Source: Pseudomonadota bacterium
Lineage (GTDB): Bacteria; Pseudomonadota; Alphaproteobacteria; Rhodobacterales; Rhodobacteraceae
NCBI GenBank assembly: GCA_027592105.1
Contig: JAQCLA010000178.1
Coordinates: 1 to 5,459 of the forward strand
DNA length: 5,459 nucleotides
Direction: 5' to 3'
Shown here: one piece after another, positions 1 through 5,459 of the stretch
Numbering within the stretch: the first letter of the stretch is position 1
How the letters are laid out: each line of letters opens with the position of its first letter
Translations under genes and position numbers: made by a program
Notes under the pieces: generated by a model
Told to the model about the DNA's origin: nothing
The model's database searches: none
The model's input: only the letters and a program-made list of their open reading frames with translations

Positions 1-1185
1 CATCTTGGCCCCGTGCCGGGCGATACCTTCGTTCTCGTATTTACGGCCCACCATGAAGCCAGTGATATTCTGCAAGAACACCAGCGGGATCTTGCGCTGT
101 GAACATAGCTGGATGAAATGCGCAGCCTTTTGGGCGCTTTCGGAAAACAGCACGCCATTATTGGCCACAAAGCCCACATCCATGCCCATCACTTGGGCAA
201 AGCCCGTCACGATACTTTCGCCGAAGCGGGGTTTGAATTCATCGAACCAGCTCTCGTCGACGATGCGCGCGATGACCTCGCGGATATCATAGGGCGTGGT
301 CAGGGACGCGGGCACAACGCCCAGCAATTCGTCAGGATCATAAGCAGGCGGGCGGCCCTGTAGGGTAGGTGCAACCCACTGATCCCCGCCCAACGAGCGC
401 ACCGCGCGCCGCGCCAAGGCCAGCGCATGGGCATCATCCTCGGCCAGATAATCGGCCACACCCGACAGCCGCGTATGCACATCGCCGCCGCCCAGATCCT
501 CGGCGCTGACCACCTCGCCGGTCGCAGCCTTTACCAAGGGCGGGCCGGCAAGAAAGATCGTGCCTTGTTCTTTCACGATGATCGAGACGTCCGACATCGC
601 TGGCACATAGGCCCCGCCCGCCGTGCAAGAGCCCATGACGACAGCGATCTGCGCAATGCCTGCCGCCGACATCTGCGCTTGGTTATAGAAGATCCGGCCG
701 AAGTGATCGCGGTCGGGAAAAACCTCGTCTTGATTGGGCAGGTTCGCGCCCCCGCTATCGACCAGATAGATGCAGGGAAGGCGGCATTGCGCGGCGATCT
801 CTTGTGCGCGCAGGTGCTTTTTGACCGTAATCGGGAAATAGGTGCCGCCCTTCACCGTGGCATCGTTGCAGATCACCATGACCTGCCGCCCTTCGACCTG
901 TCCGACACCGGCGATCAGCCCTGCGCAGGGTGCGGCACCATCATGCAGATCATGGCCCGCCAGTGCCCCGATTTCGAGGAACGGCGCGCCCGCATCAAGC
1001 AGGTTCGCCACCCGCTCGCGCGGCAGCATCTTGCCGCGTGCGACATGGCGATCACGCGCCTTGGCCCCGCCACCATCGGCGGCCAAGGCCGCGGCCTTTG
1101 CGATCTCATCCAAGGCTGACAGATGGGCCGCGCGGTTTTCACGCGCCTCTTGCGTGGCGGCGTTGAAAAGCGATGTCAGGCGCAT
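1..1185 (-). CDS. mccB: 3-methylcrotonyl-CoA carboxylase, carboxyltransferase (beta) subunit, partial (C-terminus off the left edge)
   Basis: This subunit transfers the carboxyl group from biotin on the MCC alpha subunit to 3-methylcrotonyl-CoA, giving 3-methylglutaconyl-CoA in cytoplasmic leucine degradation. I translated the minus strand from the ATG at 1185; it stays open for 395 codons to the window edge. The family is usually about 530-540 residues, so roughly 140 C-terminal residues are missing. Visible family motifs: SGGANLPNQDEVFPD (144-158), the oxyanion-hole stretch SCTAGGAYVPAMSD (186-199), GTIFLAGPPLVKAATGE (208-224) with SAEDLGGGDVH after it (227-237), and NITGFMVG (373-380) in the C-terminal crotonase-like half. 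This combination is MCC-type rather than propionyl- or acetyl-CoA carboxylase. The start is supported by AAGGGGG at 1193-1199, 7 bases upstream. It lies 37 bases after the small membrane-protein gene and is probably co-transcribed with ivd. Residue 200 is Val where relatives I recall have Glu. Confidence 0.96.
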   Translation of the reverse strand, partial: MRLTSLFNAATQEARENRAAHLSALDEIAKAAALAADGGGAKARDRHVARGKMLPRERVANLLDAGAPFLEIGALAGHDLHDGAAPCAGLIAGVGQVEGRQVMVICNDATVKGGTYFPITVKKHLRAQEIAAQCRLPCIYLVDSGGANLPNQDEVFPDRDHFGRIFYNQAQMSAAGIAQIAVVMGSCTAGGAYVPAMSDVSIIVKEQGTIFLAGPPLVKAATGEVVSAEDLGGGDVHTRLSGVADYLAEDDAHALALARRAVRSLGGDQWVAPTLQGRPPAYDPDELLGVVPASLTTPYDIREVIARIVDESWFDEFKPRFGESIVTGFAQVMGMDVGFVANNGVLFSESAQKAAHFIQLCSQRKIPLVFLQNITGFMVGRKYENEGIARHGAKM

Positions 1186-1222
1186 GGCGTGACCCCCTTG
1201 CCTGGCGATGGGTGATGTTGCC

Positions 1223-1504
1223 TCATGTCTTTGGCCCCAGATCGGGCAGCGCGACCTCGCGCCCCCAATCATCGACAGCGACGGCCCAATCGCCGCGGCA
1301 GGTCACGATCAACCGCACCCCTGCGATGGCCGCCGGGCGCGCGGCGCAATCAGTGGGCTGGCCACCCGTTTCCGCCACATAGCGCGCGGCTTGGGCATCG
1401 ATGATCGCGGTCTCGCCGGGCGGCACGGCGCGCAGACCCAACCAAAGGCCAAAGGCCCCGGCAACCACCAGAGCCGCAATCAAGGGGAGGATCAGACCAC
1501 GCAT
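1223..1504 (-). CDS. Small single-helix membrane-anchored or exported protein of unknown function
   Basis: I do not recognise a characterised family. The 93-residue product starts with Met-Arg and a hydrophobic stretch at about residues 4-24 (LILPLIAALVVAGAFGLWLG), which fits an uncleaved N-terminal anchor or a signal peptide. The remaining ~68 residues are polar and would face the periplasm. They contain two cysteines (53 and 69), 16 apart, which could form a disulfide. There is no lipobox. The ATG at 1504 follows the ivd stop codon by 8 bases, and the mccB start is 37 bases downstream, so it sits inside a leucine-degradation operon and is very likely co-transcribed. A weak GGTGG precedes the start. 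Codon use resembles its neighbours, and the protein has a coherent anchor-plus-soluble design, so I treat it as a real gene. A role in leucine catabolism is not evident from the sequence. Confidence 0.75.
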   Translation of the reverse strand: MRGLILPLIAALVVAGAFGLWLGLRAVPPGETAIIDAQAARYVAETGGQPTDCAARPAAIAGVRLIVTCRGDWAVAVDDWGREVALPDLGPKT

Positions 1505-1512
1505 CCCGCCAC

Positions 1513-2676
1513 CTATGCCATTGCCGCCATCATCTCGCGCCCGATCAACATGCGCCGAATCTCTGAAGTGCCCGCGCCGATCTCCATCAGCTTGGCATCG
1601 CGGAACATGCGCGCAACGGGTGCATCAGCCAGAAAGCCCGCGCCGCCCATCGCTTGCACCGCCTGATGGGCGACTTTCATCCCCTCTTCGCTGGCATAAA
1701 GCACGCAAGCGGCCGCATCGGCGCGCGTCACCTCGCCCCGGTCACAGGCTTTTGCCACCTCATAGGCATAGGCACGCGCCGAATTCATCGCCGTGTACAT
1801 ATCGGCGATCTTGCCTTGCATCAGCTGGAACGATCCGATGGGTTGGCCGAACTGGTGACGATCGCGCATATAGGGCATCACCTCGTCCATGCATCCGGCC
1901 ATGATCCCGATATTGACGCCCGAGAGCACGACGCGCTCGTAATCGAGCCCGCTCATCAGGACGCGCACACCGCGCCCTTCTTCGCCGAGGACATTTTCAA
2001 ACGGCACTTCGACATCGGCGAAGATCAATTCCGCCGTGTTCGAGCCGCGCATCCCGAGCTTGTCGAAATGCGGGCTGGTCGAAAACCCCTTCATCGTCTT
2101 TTCCACGATGAAGGCGGTGATCCCCTTCGATCCCGCCGCAGGGTCGGTCTTGGCATAAACGACCAGCGTATCGGCATCGGGACCATTGGTGATCCAGTAT
2201 TTCGTGCCGTTCAAAACATAGCGGTCATTACGCTTTTCAGCGCGCAGCTGCATGCCGACGACATCCGAGCCTGCCCCTGCCTCGGACATGGCCAGTGCAC
2301 CGATATGTGCGCCCGAGACCAGGCCGGGCAAATACTGTTCCTTTTGGGCTTGGGTGCCGTTGAGGCGGATCTGATTGACGCAAAGATTGGAATGCGCCCC
2401 ATAGCTCAACCCGATGGAGGCCGAGGCGCGGCTAACCTCTTCGACCGCGACCAGATGGGCCAGATAGCCCATGCCCGCGCCGCCGAATTCCTCCTCGACC
2501 GTGATGCCAAGCAGGCCCAGCGCCCCCATTTCCGGCCACAGCGCATTTGGAAAGGCATTGCTGCGATCAGTTTCCGCCGCCAAGGGCTTGACGCGCTTTT
2601 GCGACCAAGCATGCACCATATCGCGCAGGGCGTTGACCTCTTCGCCCAGATCGAACCGCATCGATCCTAGAAACAT
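1513..2676 (-). CDS. ivd: Isovaleryl-CoA dehydrogenase (acyl-CoA dehydrogenase family)
   Basis: This FAD enzyme oxidises isovaleryl-CoA to 3-methylcrotonyl-CoA in leucine degradation, passing electrons to electron-transfer flavoprotein. From the ATG at 2676 it has 387 residues, the usual length for bacterial Ivd. The acyl-CoA dehydrogenase domains appear in order: a helical N-terminus, the FAD/substrate motif ALAMSEAGAGSD (127-138), KYWITNG (159-165) in the beta domain, and a helical C-terminus with RHQFGQPIG (273-281) and MEIGAGTSEIRR (364-375). The catalytic base is expected at Glu247 in GLDYERVVLSG. A Glu at this helix position is typical of isovaleryl-CoA dehydrogenases; most short- and medium-chain relatives carry theirs near the C-terminus. 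The frame is open further upstream, to an ATG at 2742, but that would pass through the promoter and operator. GGGAGGA at 2685-2691 favours 2676. Met 2661 is a weaker alternative. mccB in the same operon supports the assignment. Confidence 0.96.
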   Translation of the reverse strand: MFLGSMRFDLGEEVNALRDMVHAWSQKRVKPLAAETDRSNAFPNALWPEMGALGLLGITVEEEFGGAGMGYLAHLVAVEEVSRASASIGLSYGAHSNLCVNQIRLNGTQAQKEQYLPGLVSGAHIGALAMSEAGAGSDVVGMQLRAEKRNDRYVLNGTKYWITNGPDADTLVVYAKTDPAAGSKGITAFIVEKTMKGFSTSPHFDKLGMRGSNTAELIFADVEVPFENVLGEEGRGVRVLMSGLDYERVVLSGVNIGIMAGCMDEVMPYMRDRHQFGQPIGSFQLMQGKIADMYTAMNSARAYAYEVAKACDRGEVTRADAAACVLYASEEGMKVAHQAVQAMGGAGFLADAPVARMFRDAKLMEIGAGTSEIRRMLIGREMMAAMA

Positions 2677-2684
2677 GCGCCAAT

Positions 2685-2691
2685 TCCTCCC
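2685..2691 (-). promoter_or_regulatory. Strong ribosome binding site that sets the ivd start
   Basis: On the minus strand GGGAGGA lies about 8-9 bases ahead of the ATG at 2676, a near-ideal Shine-Dalgarno match. It argues for that start over the longer in-frame start at 2742 and the internal Met at 2661. Confidence 0.8.
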
Positions 2692-2694
2692 GTT

Positions 2695-2714
2695 AATTGA
2701 ACGCTTGTTCAATT
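2695..2714. promoter_or_regulatory. Candidate repressor operator (perfect 8+8 inverted repeat) ahead of ivd
   Basis: AATTGAAC (2695-2702) and GTTCAATT (2707-2714) are exact inverted copies separated by GCTT. The repeat abuts the putative -10 element of the ivd promoter and covers the expected transcription start, ending 3 bases before the ribosome binding site. This is classic placement for a repressor. The AT-rich outer arms and GAAC/GTTC core resemble sites used by TetR-type regulators of acyl-CoA and branched-chain amino acid catabolism. The regulator (for example a LiuQ- or LiuR-type protein) is not in the window, so its identity is inference. It could also act on the divergent PhzF-family gene, 100 bases away. 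Confidence 0.62.
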
Positions 2715-2742
2715 CATACCGCAGCGCCGGGCAGGCTGTCAA
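2713..2742 (-). promoter_or_regulatory. Putative sigma-70-type promoter of the ivd operon
   Basis: Reading the minus strand, a perfect TTGACA -35 hexamer lies at 2737-2742. After an 18-base spacer comes TATGAA at 2713-2718 as the -10 element (4 of 6 matches to TATAAT). Transcription would start near 2706, inside the inverted repeat, giving a 5' leader of about 30 bases before the ATG at 2676. The -10 element overlaps the repeat by two bases, so an occupied operator should block initiation. No comparably good promoter is evident on the plus strand of this gap for the divergent gene. Confidence 0.6.
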
Positions 2743-2814
2743 AGCTTTCCATTGGGCGCTTGCAAAGGACTGGCCGGGATGCTCCGCTAAGGCCAGCTTT
2801 CATCAAGGTCCGTC

Positions 2815-3681
2815 ATGCTGCGTTTTCATATCTACGATGTTTTCACCTCCACACCCTTCACCGGTAATCCTCTGGCCATTGTCGAGGGTGCCGATGCCTT
2901 GAGCCTCGCGCAGATGCAGACCATCGCGCGGCAGTTCAACCTGTCCGAGACGATCTTTGTCCAAAGTCCCGCGAACCCGGCTCACAGCGCCAAAGTGCGG
3001 ATTTTCTTTCCTACCGCCGAGATTCCCTTTGCCGGCCATCCCACGATCGGCTGCGCCTTGCATTTGGCGGGCGCCACGGGAACGCGGATCATCTTGGAAG
3101 AACAAGCGGGTCTTGTTCCGGTGACGATCACCCGCATGGGCGGCGTGGCCACGGCCGAGTTCACCGCCCCGAAATTGCCCGTCCGTCATGCGCCAACCCC
3201 ACCCCATGCAATGATCGCGGCCGCCTTGGGCATCACGCCTGCGCAGATCGGCCCGCATGATCCGGGGGTTTGGGAAGGCGGGCCTGCCTTTCTTTTCGTG
3301 CCGATCACCGACCTTGCCACGCTTGCCGCCGCGCGCCCGCAAGAACCGGCATGGTCCGCGCTGATGCAGGCCGCCGATGTCGATAGCGCCTATCTGTACG
3401 TCATGACCGCCGATGGGCCGCGCGCGCGCATGTTCTCGCCCGGTGCAGGCATCCCCGAAGATCCAGCCACCGGATCGGCCACCGCCATCTTGGCCGCGCA
3501 GCTTTTGGCCAATGGTGCCTTGGCCGATGGCACGACGCAGCTTCACCTGACCCAAGGCATCGAGATGGGCAGGCCCGCGCGCCTGCGCCTCACAGTCGAT
3601 GTGGCCCAAGATGCGATCAACGCGATCCGCGTCGCAGGCAGCGCCATCAAGATCGCAGATGGCATGATCCGCACCCCTTAA
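2815..3681 (+). CDS. PhzF-family isomerase/epimerase-like protein
   Basis: The 288-residue product has the full PhzF/diaminopimelate-epimerase-like double-hot-dog-barrel signature. The N-terminal part has YDVFTSTPFTGNPLAIV (7-23), NLSETIFV (42-49) and FPTAEIPFAGHPTIG (65-79); the C-terminal part has SPGAGIPEDPATGSA (208-222). Glu45 in NLSET matches the general acid/base of phenazine-biosynthesis PhzF, and His75 and Asp216 lie in the other conserved active-site segments. Length is normal for the family. There are no phenazine genes nearby, and most PhzF relatives outside phenazine clusters have unknown substrates, so I assign only the fold and a likely isomerase/epimerase chemistry. The start has AAGG at 2805-2808, 6 bases upstream. 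It is divergent from ivd and is followed by the TerB-like gene after 27 bases, suggesting a shared transcript with the next two genes. A large antisense open frame across it is a shadow. Confidence 0.92.
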   Translation: MLRFHIYDVFTSTPFTGNPLAIVEGADALSLAQMQTIARQFNLSETIFVQSPANPAHSAKVRIFFPTAEIPFAGHPTIGCALHLAGATGTRIILEEQAGLVPVTITRMGGVATAEFTAPKLPVRHAPTPPHAMIAAALGITPAQIGPHDPGVWEGGPAFLFVPITDLATLAAARPQEPAWSALMQAADVDSAYLYVMTADGPRARMFSPGAGIPEDPATGSATAILAAQLLANGALADGTTQLHLTQGIEMGRPARLRLTVDVAQDAINAIRVAGSAIKIADGMIRTP

Positions 3682-3708
3682 TCGCCAAGACCGCCTATAT
3701 CGCTCATC

Positions 3709-4158
3709 ATGATAGCTGACCTGATCCGCCGCTTGACGGCCACCGACCCCGCCCCCCTGCCCGATGGCGACGCACGCCTTGCGCTGGCCGCCTTGCTTGT
3801 GCGCGTGGCTCGCACCGATGGCGATTACGCCGCCATCGAACAGTTGCAGATCGACCGCGCCTTGGCCCATCGCTACGCCCTGTCAGACAGCGCCGCGACT
3901 GCGCTGCGGGCCGAGGCCGAAGCGCTCGAGGCCGCCGCCCCCGATACCGTCCGCTTTACCCGTGCAATCAAGGATTGCGTCCCCTATGAGGACCGCGTGC
4001 ATGTGATCGAGGCGATGTGGTTCGTGGCCCTCGCCGATGGCACCCGCGACCACGAGGAAGATGCGCTGCTGCGCATGGTGGCCCCGATGCTGGGCGTCAA
4101 TGATCGCGACAGCAACCTTGCCCGCCTGCGGGTCGAACAGACCCATTACAGCGGCTAG
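3709..4158 (+). CDS. TerB-like (tellurite-resistance TerB family) acidic helical protein
   Basis: This 149-residue, mostly helical cytoplasmic protein resembles the TerB-like family found as single-domain proteins in many alphaproteobacteria. It shows the internal pattern of two matching helical halves. The first has LALAALLVRVARTDGDYAAIE (24-44) and the second has VIEAMWFVALADG followed by DHEEDALLR (99-122). The acidic clusters TDGDYxxIE and ADGxxDxEED occupy equivalent places and are the residues thought to bind divalent metal in TerB proteins. There is no signal peptide or membrane segment. The ATG at 3709 is the first possible start: an in-frame TAA, the PhzF-family stop, lies 27 bases upstream. 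No clear Shine-Dalgarno is seen, so translation may depend on coupling. No terC/terD/terE partners are present, so a real role in tellurite resistance is doubtful. The next gene starts 8 bases after the stop. Confidence 0.83.
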   Translation: MIADLIRRLTATDPAPLPDGDARLALAALLVRVARTDGDYAAIEQLQIDRALAHRYALSDSAATALRAEAEALEAAAPDTVRFTRAIKDCVPYEDRVHVIEAMWFVALADGTRDHEEDALLRMVAPMLGVNDRDSNLARLRVEQTHYSG

Positions 4159-4166
4159 CCAAGGCG

Positions 4167-4892
4167 ATGATCGCAGCCCTTCCCATGTACGACCGCCCAG
4201 AGATCCGCTGGGCGAACGAGACATTCTGGGCCCATATCCGCGACGCGCTGCGCGGCATGCAGATCGCCGCCCCTGATGCGCTGACGGGCGATGGCGATCC
4301 TTGGGCCATCTGGCAAGACCCGGGCTTGGTCTTGGCACAGACCTGCGGTTTGCCGTTCCGGGCGCGCCTACATGACAAGGTGGCGCTTGTCGCCACCCCT
4401 GACTACGGCCTGCCCGGCTGCCCGCCCGGCTATTACAACTCGGTCATCATCGCGCGGCCCGGCCCGCTGCCCCATCGCCCAAGGCTGGCGATCAACGACC
4501 CGCTCAGCCAATCGGGCTGGGCTGCTCTTGCCGCCTGGATCGCGGCACAAGACATCGCTCCCGGCCCCGTGACGATGACGGGGGCGCATGCCGCCTCGGC
4601 CCGCGCGGTGGCCGATGGCTTGGCAGATCTGGCCGCAATCGATGCACAGACATGGCGGCTTTTACTGCGCCACGCAAACGCGGACCCCGCACTCGCGATT
4701 GCGCGCACACCCCCCACCCCCGGCCTGCCATTGATTACGGCCATTGGCCATGCGCCCGATGACATCGCCAAAGCCGTGGCGCAGGGGCTCGCGGCACTTG
4801 ATCCGAAAGCGCGCGCGGCACTTGATCTGCAAGGCATCGTGCAGATCGACAAGGCCGCCTATCTTGCACAGCCACTGCCGCCCGTTCCCTAG
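4167..4892 (+). CDS. PhnD/SsuA-like substrate-binding-fold protein lacking an export signal
   Basis: The 241-residue product matches my recollection of a conserved proteobacterial group related to phosphate/phosphonate ABC-transporter binding proteins (PhnD/transferrin-like fold). Recognisable segments are ALPMYDRPEIR (4-14), LAQTCGLP (56-63), the loop VATPDYGLPGCPPGYYNSV (75-93), SQSG (114-117), TGAH (138-141), ADGLADLAAIDAQTW (149-163) and RTPPTPGLPLIT (180-191). SQSG followed by a helix resembles the Ser-rich ligand-oxyanion loop of PhnD. The Asp-Leu-Ala-Ala-Ile-Asp segment is typical of the second lobe. Unusually for a binding protein, the N-terminus is not a signal peptide or lipobox, so the protein probably stays in the cytoplasm. 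Its gene lies 8 bases after the TerB-like stop. AAGG at 4161-4164 is rather close to the ATG; Met7 (4185) is an alternative start. The ligand is unknown. The ATPase gene downstream belongs to the amino-acid importer class, not to phosphonate transport. Confidence 0.78.
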   Translation: MIAALPMYDRPEIRWANETFWAHIRDALRGMQIAAPDALTGDGDPWAIWQDPGLVLAQTCGLPFRARLHDKVALVATPDYGLPGCPPGYYNSVIIARPGPLPHRPRLAINDPLSQSGWAALAAWIAAQDIAPGPVTMTGAHAASARAVADGLADLAAIDAQTWRLLLRHANADPALAIARTPPTPGLPLITAIGHAPDDIAKAVAQGLAALDPKARAALDLQGIVQIDKAAYLAQPLPPVP

Positions 4893-4925
4893 GCAAACAT
4901 CCCCGCAACGCATAGAAGGCGGGCA

Positions 4926-4945
4926 TTGACCCAAGGTCAACTGAC
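4926..4945. repeat. Short inverted-repeat cluster upstream of the ABC ATPase gene
   Basis: TTGACC (4926-4931) and GGTCAA (4935-4940) are exact inverted copies with a 3-base spacer. A further TGAC (4942-4945) pairs with the GTCA at 4936-4939, so TGAC-type half-sites recur about every 8 bases. The cluster lies 68-87 bases ahead of the ATPase start, a reasonable place for a regulator-binding site. No T-run follows, so it is not an intrinsic terminator. Short repeats of this size can arise by chance. Confidence 0.35.
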
Positions 4946-5012
4946 ACATCACTGTTGCAATTGCGCGACGGTTAAGTGCAAATCCCACGGTCATCATGGG
5001 GAAATTGCCTGC

Positions 5013-5459
5013 ATGCCTGCGGCAAGCGCTGCCACACCACCGGTCATCGAGATCCGCGACCTGCACAAAAGCTTCGGGTCGCTCGACGTGCTGCGCGGCG
5101 TCGATCTGACCGCCCATGCGGGCGAGGTGATCGCGCTGATCGGCTCATCGGGCTCGGGCAAATCCACGCTGTTGCGCTGTGCCAACCTGCTCGAAGACAG
5201 CCAGTCAGGCGAGATCTTGTTTGAGGGCGAGCCGGTGCGCTGGAAAGGCACGGGCCAAACCCGCCGCCCCGCCGACGCCGAACAAATCCGCCGCATCCGC
5301 ACCAATTTGTCGATGGTGTTCCAGCAATTCAATCTCTGGGCGCATCTGACGATCCTGCAAAACGTGATGGAAGCACCCGTCAGCGTTCTGGGCCAACCCA
5401 AGGCCGAGGTCGAGGCGCGCGCCCGCGCCTATCTCGACAAGGTCGGCATCGCCGACAAG
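5013..5459 (+). CDS. Amino-acid ABC transporter ATP-binding protein, HisP/OccP type, partial (C-terminus off the right edge)
   Basis: This is the ATPase that powers an ABC importer for polar or basic amino acids (the histidine, arginine/ornithine or opine-type group). I translated 149 residues from the ATG at 5013; the family is about 255-260 long, so the signature motif, Walker B and switch histidine lie off the edge. Present are the A-loop region (LHKSFG, 17-22), Walker A GSSGSGKST (44-52) and the Q-loop MVFQQFNLWAHLTILQNVMEAP (101-122). The Trp after FNL, the VMEAPVSVLG stretch and the insertion before the Q-loop (about 75-95) are typical of HisP/OccP relatives rather than GlnQ. GGGGAA at 4998-5003 supports the start. 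The binding protein and permease genes should lie to the right. The preceding PhnD-like gene is 120 bases upstream and of another ligand class, so it is probably not the partner. Confidence 0.93.
   Translation, partial: MPAASAATPPVIEIRDLHKSFGSLDVLRGVDLTAHAGEVIALIGSSGSGKSTLLRCANLLEDSQSGEILFEGEPVRWKGTGQTRRPADAEQIRRIRTNLSMVFQQFNLWAHLTILQNVMEAPVSVLGQPKAEVEARARAYLDKVGIADK

Noticed and set aside
427..1119. A 230-codon open frame on the plus strand across mccB
   Set aside because: It is antisense to an intact, motif-rich MccB frame that itself runs off the window edge; the translation resembles no family.
1654..2670. A 338-codon open frame on the plus strand across ivd
   Set aside because: It is antisense to a clear acyl-CoA dehydrogenase, shows no family motif and has biased composition; it is a shadow of ivd.
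2741..2748. AAAGCTTT palindrome beside the ivd -35 box
   Set aside because: An 8-base palindrome of this kind is expected by chance, and it does not extend into longer symmetry.
2803..3870. A 355-codon open frame on the minus strand across the PhzF-family gene
   Set aside because: Its translation is Gly/Arg/His-rich with no recognisable family, while the plus strand carries all PhzF motifs. GC-rich third positions keep the antisense frame free of stops.
3709..4158. Tellurite-resistance operon
   Set aside because: Only a TerB-like domain is present, with no terC, terD, terE or terZ neighbours; single TerB-like proteins are widespread and not evidence of tellurite resistance.
4902..4923. Possible intrinsic terminator after the PhnD-like gene (CCCGC ... 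GCGGG)
   Set aside because: The stem is only 5 bp, the loop is 12 bases and no T-run follows, so it is not convincing.
4942..4959. Possible sigma-54 promoter (TGACAC ... TTGCA) ahead of the ABC ATPase
   Set aside because: The distance between the GG-like and GC elements is about 2 bases too long, and the first element lacks the conserved GG.

Overview
The window looks like chromosomal DNA of an alphaproteobacterium, most likely of the Rhodobacterales (Rhodobacter/Roseobacter relatives). It is GC-rich with strong G/C preference at third codon positions. The leucine-degradation enzymes read very much like those of that group, and the gene neighbourhood is of a type I associate with it. This placement rests on recall of protein families, not on a search. 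The window is densely coding; no gap between genes exceeds about 140 bases. I see no RNA gene, mobile element, CRISPR array or prophage remnant.

Left part (1-2676, minus strand): an operon for leucine/isovalerate breakdown, read right to left. It starts with isovaleryl-CoA dehydrogenase (ivd), continues 8 bases later with a small one-helix membrane or exported protein of unknown function, and then with the carboxyltransferase (beta) subunit of 3-methylcrotonyl-CoA carboxylase (mccB), which runs off the left edge. Ivd makes 3-methylcrotonyl-CoA and MCC carboxylates it. The biotin-carrying alpha subunit, the hydratase and HMG-CoA lyase are not in the window and would be expected further left.

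Central gap (2677-2814): a 138-base divergent intergenic region. On the minus strand it holds a good sigma-70-type promoter (TTGACA, 18-base spacer, TATGAA). A perfect 8+8 inverted repeat lies where transcription should start, just ahead of a strong ribosome binding site for ivd. It looks like a repressor operator controlling the leucine operon.

Right part (2815-4892, plus strand): three closely spaced genes encoding a PhzF-family isomerase/epimerase-like enzyme, a TerB-like acidic helical protein, and a PhnD-like periplasmic-binding-fold protein that lacks an export signal. The last two are the least understood genes here. After a 120-base gap with a small inverted repeat, an ATPase gene of the HisP/OccP type (polar or basic amino acid ABC importer) begins and runs off the right edge.

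Overall this is mostly ordinary metabolic and transport DNA. The points most worth following up are the operator on ivd, the membrane microprotein inside the leucine operon, and the TerB-like/PhnD-like pair.
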